Assembly: GCA_947630315.1 (NCBI GenBank)
Contig: CANRHA010000006.1
Location: 1 to 19,534 of the forward strand
Length of the DNA stretch: 19,534 nt
DNA from: an uncultured Clostridia bacterium
GTDB taxonomy: Bacteria; Bacillota; Clostridia; Oscillospirales; Ruminococcaceae
Reading direction: 5' to 3'
Made by a program: the position numbers and the translations under genes
Notes under the pieces: generated by a model
Databases searched by the model: none
Told to the model about the DNA's origin: nothing
Seen by the model: the letters and a program-made list of their open reading frames with translations, nothing else
In this document: piece by piece, positions 7,663 through 14,903 of the stretch
Numbering within the stretch: position 1 is the stretch's first letter
How the letters are laid out: the number at the start of each line of letters is the position of its first letter

Positions 7663-9612
7663 TCAGAAATCGAGGTTCTGGGCGAACTGCGCGTTCTTTT
7701 CGATAAATTCGCGGCGGGGGTTTACCTTGTCGCCCATCAGTATCGTAAAGGTCTCGTCGGCCTTTTCGGCGTCGTCGAGGGTTATCTTTAATATGGTCCT
7801 CGTCTCGGGATCCATGGTGGTTTCCCAGAGCTGTTCGGGGTCCATTTCGCCGAGACCCTTATAGCGCTGAACGTCGCATTTTCCGCCGAGCTCGGCTATA
7901 TAGGCGTCGCGTTCTTCGTCAGAAAACGCATAGCGCACCTGTTTGCCCTTTGTTATTTTAAATAGCGGCGGCTGAGCGATGTATATATGGCCCTCCTCGA
8001 TAAGCGGCTTCATGAACCTGAAGAAGAAGGTCAAAAGCAGGGTCCTTATGTGGCAGCCGTCGACGTCGGCATCGGCCATAATTATAACTTTGCCGTATCT
8101 TAAGCGGGATATGTCGAAATCCTCGCCGATAGAGGTCCCGAGGGCGGTTACTACGGGGGTGAGCTTGTCGTTGCCGTAAACGCGGTCGATACGCGCCTTT
8201 TCAACGTTAAGCATCTTTCCCCAGAGGGGGAGTATGGCCTGATATTTTCTCTCGCGGCCCTCTTTTGCCGAGCCTCCGGCCGAATCTCCCTCAACTATGA
8301 ATATCTCGGTCTGCGCGGGGTCGCGCTCGGAACAGTCGGCCAATTTACCCGGCAGCGAAGCAGATTCAAGCGCGGATTTGCGCCTTGTAAGCTCTCTTGC
8401 CCTCTTTGCGGCCTCGCGGGCGTTTTGCGCCTGAACCGATTTATCGAAGATAGACCGCGCGATCGCGGGGTTTTCCTCAAGGTAGTTCATAAGCTTCTCG
8501 GTCACAAGAGCCTCAACGAATGGCCTTACCTCGGGGTTGCCGAGCCTGCCCTTTGTCTGGCCCTCAAACTCGCAGTTGGTAAGCTTTACCGAAACTATCG
8601 CGGTTAGGCCCTCTCTTACGTCCTCGCCTAAAAGTTTTACGCCGTCTTTTAAAAGTCCGAACTTCTTGCCGTAGTCGTTTATGACTTTAGTAAGCGCGTT
8701 TTTGAAGCCTGTCTCGTGCGTTCCGCCGTCGGGGGTGTGAACGTTATTAGCGAACGAAAGCACCAGCTCGTTATAGCTGTCGTTATACTGCATAGCGATC
8801 TCGGCGGTGTAGTCGTCCTTTGTTCCGCTTACATATATTACCTCGGGATTTAAAACGTCAAGCCCGCGTGTCTCGTGAATGTGGGTGACGAACTCGCGTA
8901 TGCCGCCGTTATATTTTAGGTCGACCGTCTTGTCGCCGCCGTCTCTGCGGTCGGTAAAGACTATCCTTACCCCGGCGTTCAAAAACGCCTGCTCCCGAAG
9001 CATCTTCAGAAGCGTGTCGTAGTCGTATTCGGTCGACTGCTCGAATATAAGCGGGTCGGCCTTAAATTCAATCGTGGTGCCGGTTTCAGAGGTCGAACCT
9101 ACTATGCCGAGTTCTTTGTCGTAGGCGCCGCGCTCAAAGCGCTGGTAGTAGATGTTTTTTCCGTCTCTTACCGTAAGTTCGAGCCATTCGGACAGCGCGT
9201 TTACCACCGACGCGCCTACGCCGTGGAGACCGCCGGCGACTTTATATCCGCCGCCGCCGAATTTTCCTCCGGCATGTAAGACCGTGAACACAACCGTCGC
9301 GGCGGAAATTCCCTCTTTCGGGTGGATGCCCACCGGTATTCCTCGGCCGTTGTCGGTCACTCTTACAATGTTATCCGGCAAAAGTTCGACGTCTATCCTG
9401 TCGCAGTACCCGGCCAGAGCCTCGTCGATAGAGTTGGTTACTATTTCATATACAAGGTGATGAAGCCCCTTTGGCCCTGTCGAGCCTATATACATTCCGG
9501 GGCGCTTGCGGACGGCTTCGAGGCCTTCAAGGACCTGGATCTCGCTCGCGTCGTAGTTGTTTGATTTGTCAACCGCCGTGGCGTTGACGTTGATCTCATC
9601 AAATTCAGCCAA
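7663..9612 (-). CDS. gyrB: DNA gyrase subunit B
   Basis: A 649-residue GyrB that supplies the ATPase of gyrase. The GHKL ATP site is complete: E56 and N60 in EIVTNSIDEA, DNGRGIP at 87-93, GGLHGVGASVVNAL at 127-140, and QTK at 352-354. The TOPRIM domain has EGDSAGGSAKEGR (E441) and the metal-binding MADADVDG (D514, D516, D518). The stretch LPLWGKMLNVEKAR has Trp at 464, where E. coli has Lys447 and many Gram-positives have Arg. The length fits a Gram-positive GyrB without the E. coli insertion. The start is a TTG with a strong AAGGAG eight bases upstream; no ATG is in a better place. remB lies 63 bases upstream, and a 12-base motif in that gap is shared with the region before dnaN. Confidence 0.97.
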   Translation of the reverse strand: MAEFDEINVNATAVDKSNNYDASEIQVLEGLEAVRKRPGMYIGSTGPKGLHHLVYEIVTNSIDEALAGYCDRIDVELLPDNIVRVTDNGRGIPVGIHPKEGISAATVVFTVLHAGGKFGGGGYKVAGGLHGVGASVVNALSEWLELTVRDGKNIYYQRFERGAYDKELGIVGSTSETGTTIEFKADPLIFEQSTEYDYDTLLKMLREQAFLNAGVRIVFTDRRDGGDKTVDLKYNGGIREFVTHIHETRGLDVLNPEVIYVSGTKDDYTAEIAMQYNDSYNELVLSFANNVHTPDGGTHETGFKNALTKVINDYGKKFGLLKDGVKLLGEDVREGLTAIVSVKLTNCEFEGQTKGRLGNPEVRPFVEALVTEKLMNYLEENPAIARSIFDKSVQAQNAREAAKRARELTRRKSALESASLPGKLADCSERDPAQTEIFIVEGDSAGGSAKEGRERKYQAILPLWGKMLNVEKARIDRVYGNDKLTPVVTALGTSIGEDFDISRLRYGKVIIMADADVDGCHIRTLLLTFFFRFMKPLIEEGHIYIAQPPLFKITKGKQVRYAFSDEERDAYIAELGGKCDVQRYKGLGEMDPEQLWETTMDPETRTILKITLDDAEKADETFTILMGDKVNPRREFIEKNAQFAQNLDF

Positions 9613-9657
9613 AATATTTACTCCTTTTCTTGATACATATAGTATATAATAACGTGT

Positions 9658-9669
9658 TTATTACCGTTA
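9658..9669 (-). promoter_or_regulatory. 12-base motif TAACGGTAATAA upstream of gyrB
   Basis: The minus-strand 12-mer TAACGGTAATAA lies 45 bases before the gyrB start. The identical 12-mer lies at 12462-12473, 43 bases before the dnaN start. Both are followed by AT-rich DNA with -10-like sequences (TATACT here, TATAAA before dnaN). It may be part of a promoter or a shared operator; this is inferred from position only. Confidence 0.35.
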
Positions 9670-9675
9670 GTATTG

Positions 9676-9933
9676 CTAAAATCTCTCATTCGCCCTCTTT
9701 TTGAGGGTTTCGGCCGACACCCCGCAGATATAAACCCGTTCGGTGAGGTCCTCGTCGAGGGAAACCACAAAGCTTTTCGGAAGCTCGTACGAGCAGGTTA
9801 TCACCCTTCCGGCGCGGCCGGCCCCTGAAAGATATTCGCGGGTTATCTTAGATGTTGAAGCCTTTTCTATATCCATTATCGCGACGACGTTTTTAAGATA
9901 AACGGTATACCCGTTTCCAAGGTGAAGCGTCAT
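9676..9933 (-). CDS. remB: RemB-like DUF370 protein
   Basis: An 85-residue protein of the DUF370 family, matching B. subtilis RemB (YaaB) in both style and position between recF and gyrB. It begins with MTLHLGNGYTVYLKNVVAIMD, the typical HLG...V...IVAI strand pair, has the PKSFVVSLDE segment and ends with SAETLKKRANERF, equivalent to the SSxTLKKR end of RemB. In B. subtilis the related RemA is a DNA-binding regulator of matrix genes, and RemB works in the same network; a role here is inferred. The ATG lies 14 bases after the recF stop with an AAAGGGTG site, so it is in one operon with recF. Confidence 0.85.
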   Translation of the reverse strand: MTLHLGNGYTVYLKNVVAIMDIEKASTSKITREYLSGAGRAGRVITCSYELPKSFVVSLDEDLTERVYICGVSAETLKKRANERF

Positions 9934-9947
9934 ATTTTCAACACCCT

Positions 9948-11063
9948 TTACCTTTGTTTGTTTAAAACTCTGCCGCCGCTCATTTCGTACCGCTTTCCTT
10001 TAAGCCTTGCAACCGGCTCGCAGCAGGTTATAAAGATCTGCATATCCTTTAACTTTGATATTATGAACTCCCGGCGCGAGCGGTCAAGCTCCGAAAGAAC
10101 GTCGTCAAGAAGAATTACCGGCATCTCGGCGGTCTCCTCGCAGAGTATATACGCCTGCGCAAGCTTCATAGAAAGCGCCGCCGAGCGGTTCTGACCCTGA
10201 GAGCCGTAGTCTTTTACCGATATTCCCTTTACATATACCGAAACGTCGTCGCGGTGAACGCCGGCGGTAGTGAACCCGGCGGCTATGTCCTCGCCGCGCG
10301 AAGCTATCAGCGAATCGAGATATATTTTAGTAAGCTCCGCCCATTGGTCGGTAAAGTTTGACATATCCTCATATATTGACGATCTGTATTCGAGCTTTAA
10401 ATCTTCCTTGCCGGAGGTGAGTTCCGAATAAAGCCTTCCGGCGTAAAGGCTGAGCTTTTTTGTGTACTGATACTTTATAACCGATATATACGCCCCGAGC
10501 CGCGCCATCTGTTCATCCCATATGTCGAGGTCGGCCTCGGTTCCCTGGCGCAAGGCAAGGTTTTTTAAAAGCGTGTTTCGCTGGAGTAATACGTTCTCAT
10601 ATTTTAAAACCGTCTTTGAATAGGCGGGCTTTATCTGAGATATGCAAAGGTCTATAAAACTGCGCCTTGCCTCGGGCGGGCCTTTGGTGAGGTTAAGGTC
10701 TTCGGGGGTAAAAACTACGCACTTAAGCAGGCCGAACAGTCCGGAAAAATACCTTTGTTTAACGCCGTTTACGCTAAGCCTGCGCTCGCGGGGGTTTTTT
10801 GAGATGACCGCTTCTATCCGCTGAACGCGCTGCGAATCCTCAAAGAGGGCGCCGAGCCGGGCGTATTCGCCGTCAAAAGAGATCATCTCTTTTTCCTTGG
10901 TGCCTCGAAAGCTCTTTGCCCCCGAGAGGATCCATATTGCCTCCAAAAGATTGGTTTTTCCCTGGGCGTTCTCGCCGATTATAACGTTTACCCCCGGCGC
11001 CGGGCTGAGGTCTATATTTTTGAGGTTTTTAAAACCGTCGGCTGAAAATTCCTTTATTATCAT
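9948..11063 (-). CDS. recF: DNA repair and replication protein RecF
   Basis: A 371-residue RecF, an SMC/ABC-type ATPase that with RecO and RecR loads RecA on single-stranded gaps. The Walker A is GENAQGKT at 30-37, the ABC signature SQGQ is at 288-291, and the Walker B is ILLDDVLSELD at 317-327. The N-terminal LKNIDLSPAPGVNVIIG and the mid-section FTPEDLNLTKGPPEARRSFID are typical of the family, and the length is normal. The ATG overlaps the stop of the S4-domain gene by four bases (ATGA), so translation is probably coupled. remB follows after 14 bases. Confidence 0.97.
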   Translation of the reverse strand: MIIKEFSADGFKNLKNIDLSPAPGVNVIIGENAQGKTNLLEAIWILSGAKSFRGTKEKEMISFDGEYARLGALFEDSQRVQRIEAVISKNPRERRLSVNGVKQRYFSGLFGLLKCVVFTPEDLNLTKGPPEARRSFIDLCISQIKPAYSKTVLKYENVLLQRNTLLKNLALRQGTEADLDIWDEQMARLGAYISVIKYQYTKKLSLYAGRLYSELTSGKEDLKLEYRSSIYEDMSNFTDQWAELTKIYLDSLIASRGEDIAAGFTTAGVHRDDVSVYVKGISVKDYGSQGQNRSAALSMKLAQAYILCEETAEMPVILLDDVLSELDRSRREFIISKLKDMQIFITCCEPVARLKGKRYEMSGGRVLNKQR

Positions 11064-11299
11064 CTTTCTTCGCGGGTCTTTACCCTTATTGCGGCGTCGA
11101 CTCCTTCAACGGTCACAACGTCGCCCTCGCGGATCTTTTTTCCCCTCATAAGGCAGACCTCGCCGTTTACGCTTACCTTTCCGAGCGCTATAACGGTTTT
11201 GGCCATTCCGCCGGTGTCGGTGAATCCCGCAAACTTCAAAAGCGAATCAAGCTTTATAAACTCGCCGGATATCTCAATGATCTCTTCGGGCAAATTCAT
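11060..11299 (-). CDS. yaaA: S4-domain RNA-binding protein, YaaA type
   Basis: A 79-residue protein carrying an S4 RNA-binding domain: IKLDSLLKFAGFTDTGGMAKTVIALGKVSVNGEVCLMRGKKIREGDVV, with the usual NGE and RGKKIREGD pattern. The name follows B. subtilis yaaA, the small S4 gene between dnaN and recF. A ribosome-related role is inferred from the domain; the exact target is not known to me. It starts 12 bases after dnaN and overlaps recF by four bases, so the three genes form a tight transcription unit. Confidence 0.9.
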   Translation of the reverse strand: MNLPEEIIEISGEFIKLDSLLKFAGFTDTGGMAKTVIALGKVSVNGEVCLMRGKKIREGDVVTVEGVDAAIRVKTREER

Positions 11300-11311
11300 A
11301 TATCCTCCGCG

Positions 11312-12418
11312 TCAGTCGTTCTTAAGCCTTACCGGCAGCACAAGGTATGTATACTCTCCGCCCTCTGTGGGAACTATCTTCATCGGCAGGTTTCCGCCGT
11401 TCATCAGAAGTTTTATCTTGTCGTCCTTGATGACTTTCAGCGGATCGAGCAGGAATTTGCAGTTAAAGCCTATCTCTATCTTCGGGCCGGAGATGTCCGC
11501 GGAAATTCCGTCGTTTATCTTGCCTATAGTCGTAGAGCAGGTTACTTTAAGCTCTCCGTTGTCGAACATGCACTTTACCGGCATCTTTATCCTCTCATTT
11601 ATAAGGAGCGACGCGCGTTCAAGGCAGTCTATAAGTTCGCGCTTCGATATAATAACTTCGGTCGCGCTGTTCTGCGGGATAGACCCGCGGTAGTTGTGAA
11701 ATTCTCCTTCAAGAAGCCTGGAAAATACGGTGTAGCCGGAAAAATCGAACACTACCTGCTTTTTAGTCACCCTTATCGCGCAATCTATATCCTCGTCGTC
11801 TTTTAAAAGCTTTGAGACCTCGGAGAGCGTCTTTGAGGGAACTATGAACTTCATAGGTTCGTCGCGCTTTACGCTCTCGGTCCTTACGGCAAGCCTGAAA
11901 CCGTCTATCGCCACGACGTTCAGGCAGTTGTCGGCAATTTCAAACAGTTCGCCTTTGAGTATCGGTTTTGTGTCGTTTGTAGATACCGCAAAAATCGTCT
12001 CGGAAATGAGGCTTTTAAGAACTCCTTGGGAGAGCCTTACCTCGTCGCCGTCGTACATCTCGGGTATAGAGGGGTACTCCGCGGCGCTGAGGGCGGATAT
12101 CGAATACTCGGTCGCCCCGCCCTTGATGGTTACCGCAAGGGTCTCGGAGATATTTATCTCAATATCGTCCGCGGGCATTCTCTTTACTATATCCGAAAAG
12201 AGCCTTGAATTTACAACCAGCTCGCCGCTGTCGGCCGACTCCACGGGGATAGAGGTGTTGATGCCGAGTTCGAGGTCATAGCCGGTAAGAGTGAGCACCG
12301 AGCGCTCAAGGCTCAGCTTTACTCCTTCAAGGGCGGGAATGGTGGATTTATCCGCCGCCGCCTTTGAAACGTTCACTAAGGCTTCATACAAAGCCTGTTT
12401 ACTGCATATGATCTTCAT
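11312..12418 (-). CDS. dnaN: DNA polymerase III sliding clamp (beta subunit)
   Basis: A 368-residue beta clamp, which forms the ring that tethers replicative polymerases to DNA and docks partner proteins. The N-terminus (MKIICSKQALYEALVNVSKAAADKS then TIPALEGVKLS) and TGYDLELGI are diagnostic. The end is MKIVPTEGGEYTYLVLPVRL; clamps in this family finish with the same MP(M/V)RL-like strand near the partner-binding pocket. Length is normal for three repeated domains. The ATG follows a strong GGAGG seven bases upstream. The gene is separated from dnaA by the 447-base origin spacer and followed closely by yaaA. Confidence 0.98.
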   Translation of the reverse strand: MKIICSKQALYEALVNVSKAAADKSTIPALEGVKLSLERSVLTLTGYDLELGINTSIPVESADSGELVVNSRLFSDIVKRMPADDIEINISETLAVTIKGGATEYSISALSAAEYPSIPEMYDGDEVRLSQGVLKSLISETIFAVSTNDTKPILKGELFEIADNCLNVVAIDGFRLAVRTESVKRDEPMKFIVPSKTLSEVSKLLKDDEDIDCAIRVTKKQVVFDFSGYTVFSRLLEGEFHNYRGSIPQNSATEVIISKRELIDCLERASLLINERIKMPVKCMFDNGELKVTCSTTIGKINDGISADISGPKIEIGFNCKFLLDPLKVIKDDKIKLLMNGGNLPMKIVPTEGGEYTYLVLPVRLKND

Positions 12419-12461
12419 ATCCGTTCCTCCTTATATAAAAAGACAATTTTATACTTAAGAC

Positions 12462-12473
12462 TTATTACCGTTA
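12462..12473 (-). promoter_or_regulatory. 12-base motif TAACGGTAATAA upstream of dnaN
   Basis: This is identical to the motif before gyrB (9658-9669) and lies at nearly the same distance from the start codon. It is followed on the minus strand by GTCTTAAG and TATAAA, so a dnaN promoter may lie just here, between the unwinding module and the gene. Confidence 0.35.
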
Positions 12474-12518
12474 ATCCCGAAAACTTTTTTAAACCGCAAG
12501 GAAAAATTCAGGGCAGAA

Positions 12519-12591
12519 ATTTTTGCAAAAATGTATGAATGAATAATATATATTTTTAGTATTAGTATTAGAGGCGGCGAAAAAGTTGAAA
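12519..12591 (+). other. Candidate unwinding module: box, GC block, TAG trios, AT-rich tract
   Basis: Reading leftward from the GTTGAAA box at 12585-12591 there is a GC-rich GAGGCGGCG (12571-12579), then TAG at 12569-12571, 12563-12565 and 12557-12559 spaced by TAT triplets, then an AT-rich run from 12519 to 12556. Read 3' to 5', the TAGs are GAT, as in the DnaA-trios of the B. subtilis origin unwinding system. The order (box, GC, trios, AT-rich) and the placement on the dnaN side match that model. It is a pattern match only. Confidence 0.5.
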
Positions 12592-12865
12592 GACCCGGGG
12601 CGGATAAGGCCCGAAGCGGTTTTACGGGTCAACAGGGTTTTTAACGGAATGTTTGAAGCTTTTGAAAGATTTTTTTCGTGTCGTAAAGTTGAAACGCTGT
12701 GGGTTGAAAGTTAAAAATCTTTTGAAAACCCGGCGAAATTTGAAAATTTTGCGGTGGTTTGGTTGAAATCTGTGTGAAATTACGCGTCTAAGCCGTTTCA
12801 ACTGTTGAAAACTTTGTTGAAATGTTGATATTTCCCCTCAAAATTCATTTTCTTACAGTTTTTTA

Positions 12866-14236
12866 CTATACCGTTCTCAGGTTGTTTATGATGTCGTCCA
12901 CCGTCTCTTTGAGATCGCTGTTTTTCTTCATAAGTTCCTTGATGTCGGCATAGCTTATAGTCATAGTCGAGTGGTTTCTGTGGAACTCCTCGCCGATAGC
13001 GGTAAAGGAAAGCCCTTTTACCTCTCTGATTATGTAGACCGCGGCCTTGCGCGCCAAAGATATCTGGGCGTTGCGGTTTGCCGATCTTATATCTTCGGCC
13101 TGAACGTTAAAGGCGGCCGCGACGTCGTTTAATATCCGGTCGACGGTTATCTCGGCCGGCTGGGCGTCTATAAGGGTCTCCTTGATCACCCGCTGCGCCA
13201 TCGAAATAGACGGGCTTTCGTTTGAGAACATCGTGAGGCCCTTTATCTTATTGACAGCGCCCTCAAGTTGGCGTATATTATTCTTGATCTTCTCCGAGAT
13301 TATCCTTGCAACGGGGTCGGGGAGGTTGAGATCCAAAAGCTCGGCCTTGCGCTTTACTATCGCCATTCTCGTTTCAAAGTCGGGCGCCGAAACGTCGGCC
13401 TGAACGCCGAGGGCGAAGCGGGTCTTTATCCGCTCTTCAAGCTTTTTTATCTTGTTTGGCGAAATGTCCGAGGTGATGACTATCTGCTTGCCGGCCTGGT
13501 AGAGCTCGTTAAAGGTGTGGAAGAACTCCTCCTGAGTCATCTCTTTTCCGGCGATGAATTGTACGTCGTCCATCAGCAGATAATCGGCCTTGCGGTATTT
13601 TTCATGGAAGGAATAGGTGTCCTTGTCGGATACCGCCTTTACTATCTCGTTCGTGAAGCTCTCGCCGGTGGTGTAAATTACGTTTAAGGTCGGGAAGTTT
13701 TTTCTTACCTCGTGCTCTATAGCGCGCAGAAGGTGAGTCTTTCCGAGGCCCGAATCGCCGTAGATAAACAGCGGGTTGAATACCGCGCGGTTTAATGATT
13801 TGTTCGCTGTGTTCTTGCCCGATACCGCTATGCAGTAGGCGTAGGCAAGTTCGTTTGATTTGCCTTTGATGAAGTTTTCAAAGGTGAGTTCATAGTCGCT
13901 GCGCTGATGGCTCGACATAAGGTCCGCCATGCGCTGCTCAATTTCGTCGAAGCCGTCGGCCGGTTCCTTTTTTTCGGCTGCGTTGGGGTTCACAATAAAT
14001 TCCACCTCTACCGGGAAGCCCAGGACCTGCTCGAAGGCGCGCTTTATAGTTTCGGCGTAGGCTTCTTCGGTAGTCCGGCGCATAAAATCGTTAGAGGCCG
14101 CTAAGACGGCTACGCCGTTTTCAAACTTCTTTGCCTCTAAGCTTTTTATCCATTTATTGTACCCTACTTCGCTTACTTTGGGATCGGCGTGACATACATG
14201 CTTGACGTTTTCAAACAGTTCGTAAAAAGAATCCAT
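12866..14236 (-). CDS. dnaA: Chromosomal replication initiator DnaA
   Basis: A 456-residue DnaA, which binds origin boxes, forms an ATP-dependent filament and melts oriC. Domain I is about 1-80; a linker runs to about 110; the AAA+ domain has Walker A GDSGLGKT (160-167), Walker B LLMDDVQF (220-227), sensor 1 VITSD (253-257), the arginine finger in RIKTRFALG (R273) and sensor 2 RQLEGAV (R322). Domain IV, the DNA-binding part, keeps the minor-groove arginine (R396) but its signature is FHRNHSTMT (418-426), where most DnaA have GGRDHTTV. Thus Asp becomes Asn (N421), Thr becomes Ser, and the turn is one residue shorter. The ATG has a CCTCC-complement (AGGAGG) site about 13 bases upstream, slightly far. 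oriC follows directly with no visible terminator. Confidence 0.98.
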   Translation of the reverse strand: MDSFYELFENVKHVCHADPKVSEVGYNKWIKSLEAKKFENGVAVLAASNDFMRRTTEEAYAETIKRAFEQVLGFPVEVEFIVNPNAAEKKEPADGFDEIEQRMADLMSSHQRSDYELTFENFIKGKSNELAYAYCIAVSGKNTANKSLNRAVFNPLFIYGDSGLGKTHLLRAIEHEVRKNFPTLNVIYTTGESFTNEIVKAVSDKDTYSFHEKYRKADYLLMDDVQFIAGKEMTQEEFFHTFNELYQAGKQIVITSDISPNKIKKLEERIKTRFALGVQADVSAPDFETRMAIVKRKAELLDLNLPDPVARIISEKIKNNIRQLEGAVNKIKGLTMFSNESPSISMAQRVIKETLIDAQPAEITVDRILNDVAAAFNVQAEDIRSANRNAQISLARKAAVYIIREVKGLSFTAIGEEFHRNHSTMTISYADIKELMKKNSDLKETVDDIINNLRTV

Positions 14237-14335
14237 AATGTTAGGTTATCCTCCTGATTTAGTTTTAATATAAGTTCCGTGAATTTATAGGTATACTAAA
14301 AATGGCGATACTGCCCATATTCATTCTACAATTTT

Positions 14336-14364
14336 ATTATAGCACAAAATCCGCGTTTTTTCAA
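14336..14364 (-). promoter_or_regulatory. Sigma-A type promoter of dnaA
   Basis: On the minus strand TTGAAA (14359-14364) and a perfect TATAAT (14336-14341) are separated by exactly 17 bases. Transcription would start near 14329, giving a leader of about 90 bases before dnaA. I see no clear DnaA box in this leader, unlike many dnaA promoters. Confidence 0.8.
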
Positions 14365-14502
14365 GTCCCACATAATATTTTAATAGTATTAGGGCGTAGA
14401 AATAGCGGAAAATAAAACGTGCAACTGTTGTAAATTTTCTACAAATAAGAGAAGCCGGGCGTCTTAAAAGGCAAAATTTAATAAAAAATGAGACAATGGC
14501 TA

Positions 14503-14532
14503 TTGACAATCGGACTCAAAGTGTTATATAAT
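14503..14532 (+). promoter_or_regulatory. Sigma-A type promoter of rpmH
   Basis: A perfect TTGACA (14503-14508) and a perfect TATAAT (14527-14532) with an 18-base spacer. It faces away from the dnaA promoter. The start would be near 14539, leaving a leader of about 68 bases that ends with the strong AAGGAGG site (14591-14597). Confidence 0.85.
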
Positions 14533-14606
14533 ACTACCTTGTAAGGGTATTTACTGATTTTTCAGACGACTGCCCATCTTTAAAATGGACAAGGAGGTAA
14601 GCGCGA

Positions 14607-14750
14607 ATGGCACAGATAAAGAGGACCTATCAGCCCAAGAAGATACACAGAAAAAAAGAACACGGCTTCTTTAAGAGAATGGCCACTAAAAACGGCCGCA
14701 AGGTTTTGGCACGCAGACGCCAGAAGGGCAGAGCAAGGCTCACCTACTGA
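14607..14750 (+). CDS. rpmH: Ribosomal protein bL34
   Basis: A 47-residue L34, read directly from the sequence because it is very short. It starts MAQIKRTYQPKKIHRKKEHG and ends with the family's invariant KNGRKVLARRRQKGR block before LTY. It is a small, very basic protein of the large ribosomal subunit, and it is a classic marker of the origin region in bacteria, divergent from dnaA. It is three residues longer at the N-terminus than the 44-residue form common in Firmicutes. AAGGAGG lies nine bases before the ATG. A terminator-like hairpin follows before rnpA. Confidence 0.97.
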   Translation: MAQIKRTYQPKKIHRKKEHGFFKRMATKNGRKVLARRRQKGRARLTY

Positions 14751-14851
14751 CCCTGAGGACAGGAAGATTTTTTTACGGAGGTCAGATTCAGAATTTCAGG
14801 TTCGCCGGATTCTGAACTGATTCCGCATTTTCTGTTATCTTATTCAGAAGT

Positions 14852-14880
14852 GACCACATAGACGTGTGGTCTTTCTTTTT
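14852..14880 (+). terminator. Terminator-like hairpin between rpmH and rnpA
   Basis: GACCACA (14852-14858) pairs with TGTGGTC (14865-14871) around a 6-base loop, followed by TTTCTTTTT. It lies 102 bases after the rpmH stop and only about 23 before the rnpA start. A partial terminator here would let L34 be made in excess over the RNase P protein. A second possible stem, TTCAGAAT with ATTCTGAA, lies upstream near 14790-14816. Confidence 0.75.
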
Positions 14881-14903
14881 AGAAAGCGCGGGTATTTGTT
14901 TTT

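Larger units (their letters stand above)
12419..12865. other. oriC: Candidate oriC in the dnaA-dnaN spacer
   Basis: A 447-base gene-free spacer downstream of dnaA, where Gram-positive origins carry their unwinding module. GTTGAAA occurs on the plus strand at 12585, 12688, 12703, 12762, 12804 and 12816, and on the minus strand at 12796-12802. Weaker TTTGAAA forms lie near 12659, 12719 and 12740. TGTTGAAAA (12803-12811) and TGTTGAAAT (12815-12823) differ from the classical TGTGGATAA by two and three bases. The perfectly symmetric TTTCAACTGTTGAAA is at 12796-12810. I see no classical TTATCCACA. The end near dnaN is AT-rich. By random expectation this 7-mer should appear well under once here. Confidence 0.85.

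Noticed and set aside
9335..9342. GGTATTCC in gyrB and GCGAATACCCG in yidC as further repeat copies
   Set aside because: Only 7-9 bases match, without the A run or the hairpin, inside conserved coding sequence.
9935..9943. TTTTCAACA box between recF and remB
   Set aside because: It is a single copy overlapping the remB ribosome binding region; it may be chance and is not a second origin.
12419..14606. Classical DnaA boxes TTATCCACA in the origin and dnaA promoter
   Set aside because: I scanned both strands and saw none; only GTTGAAA-type boxes are supported.
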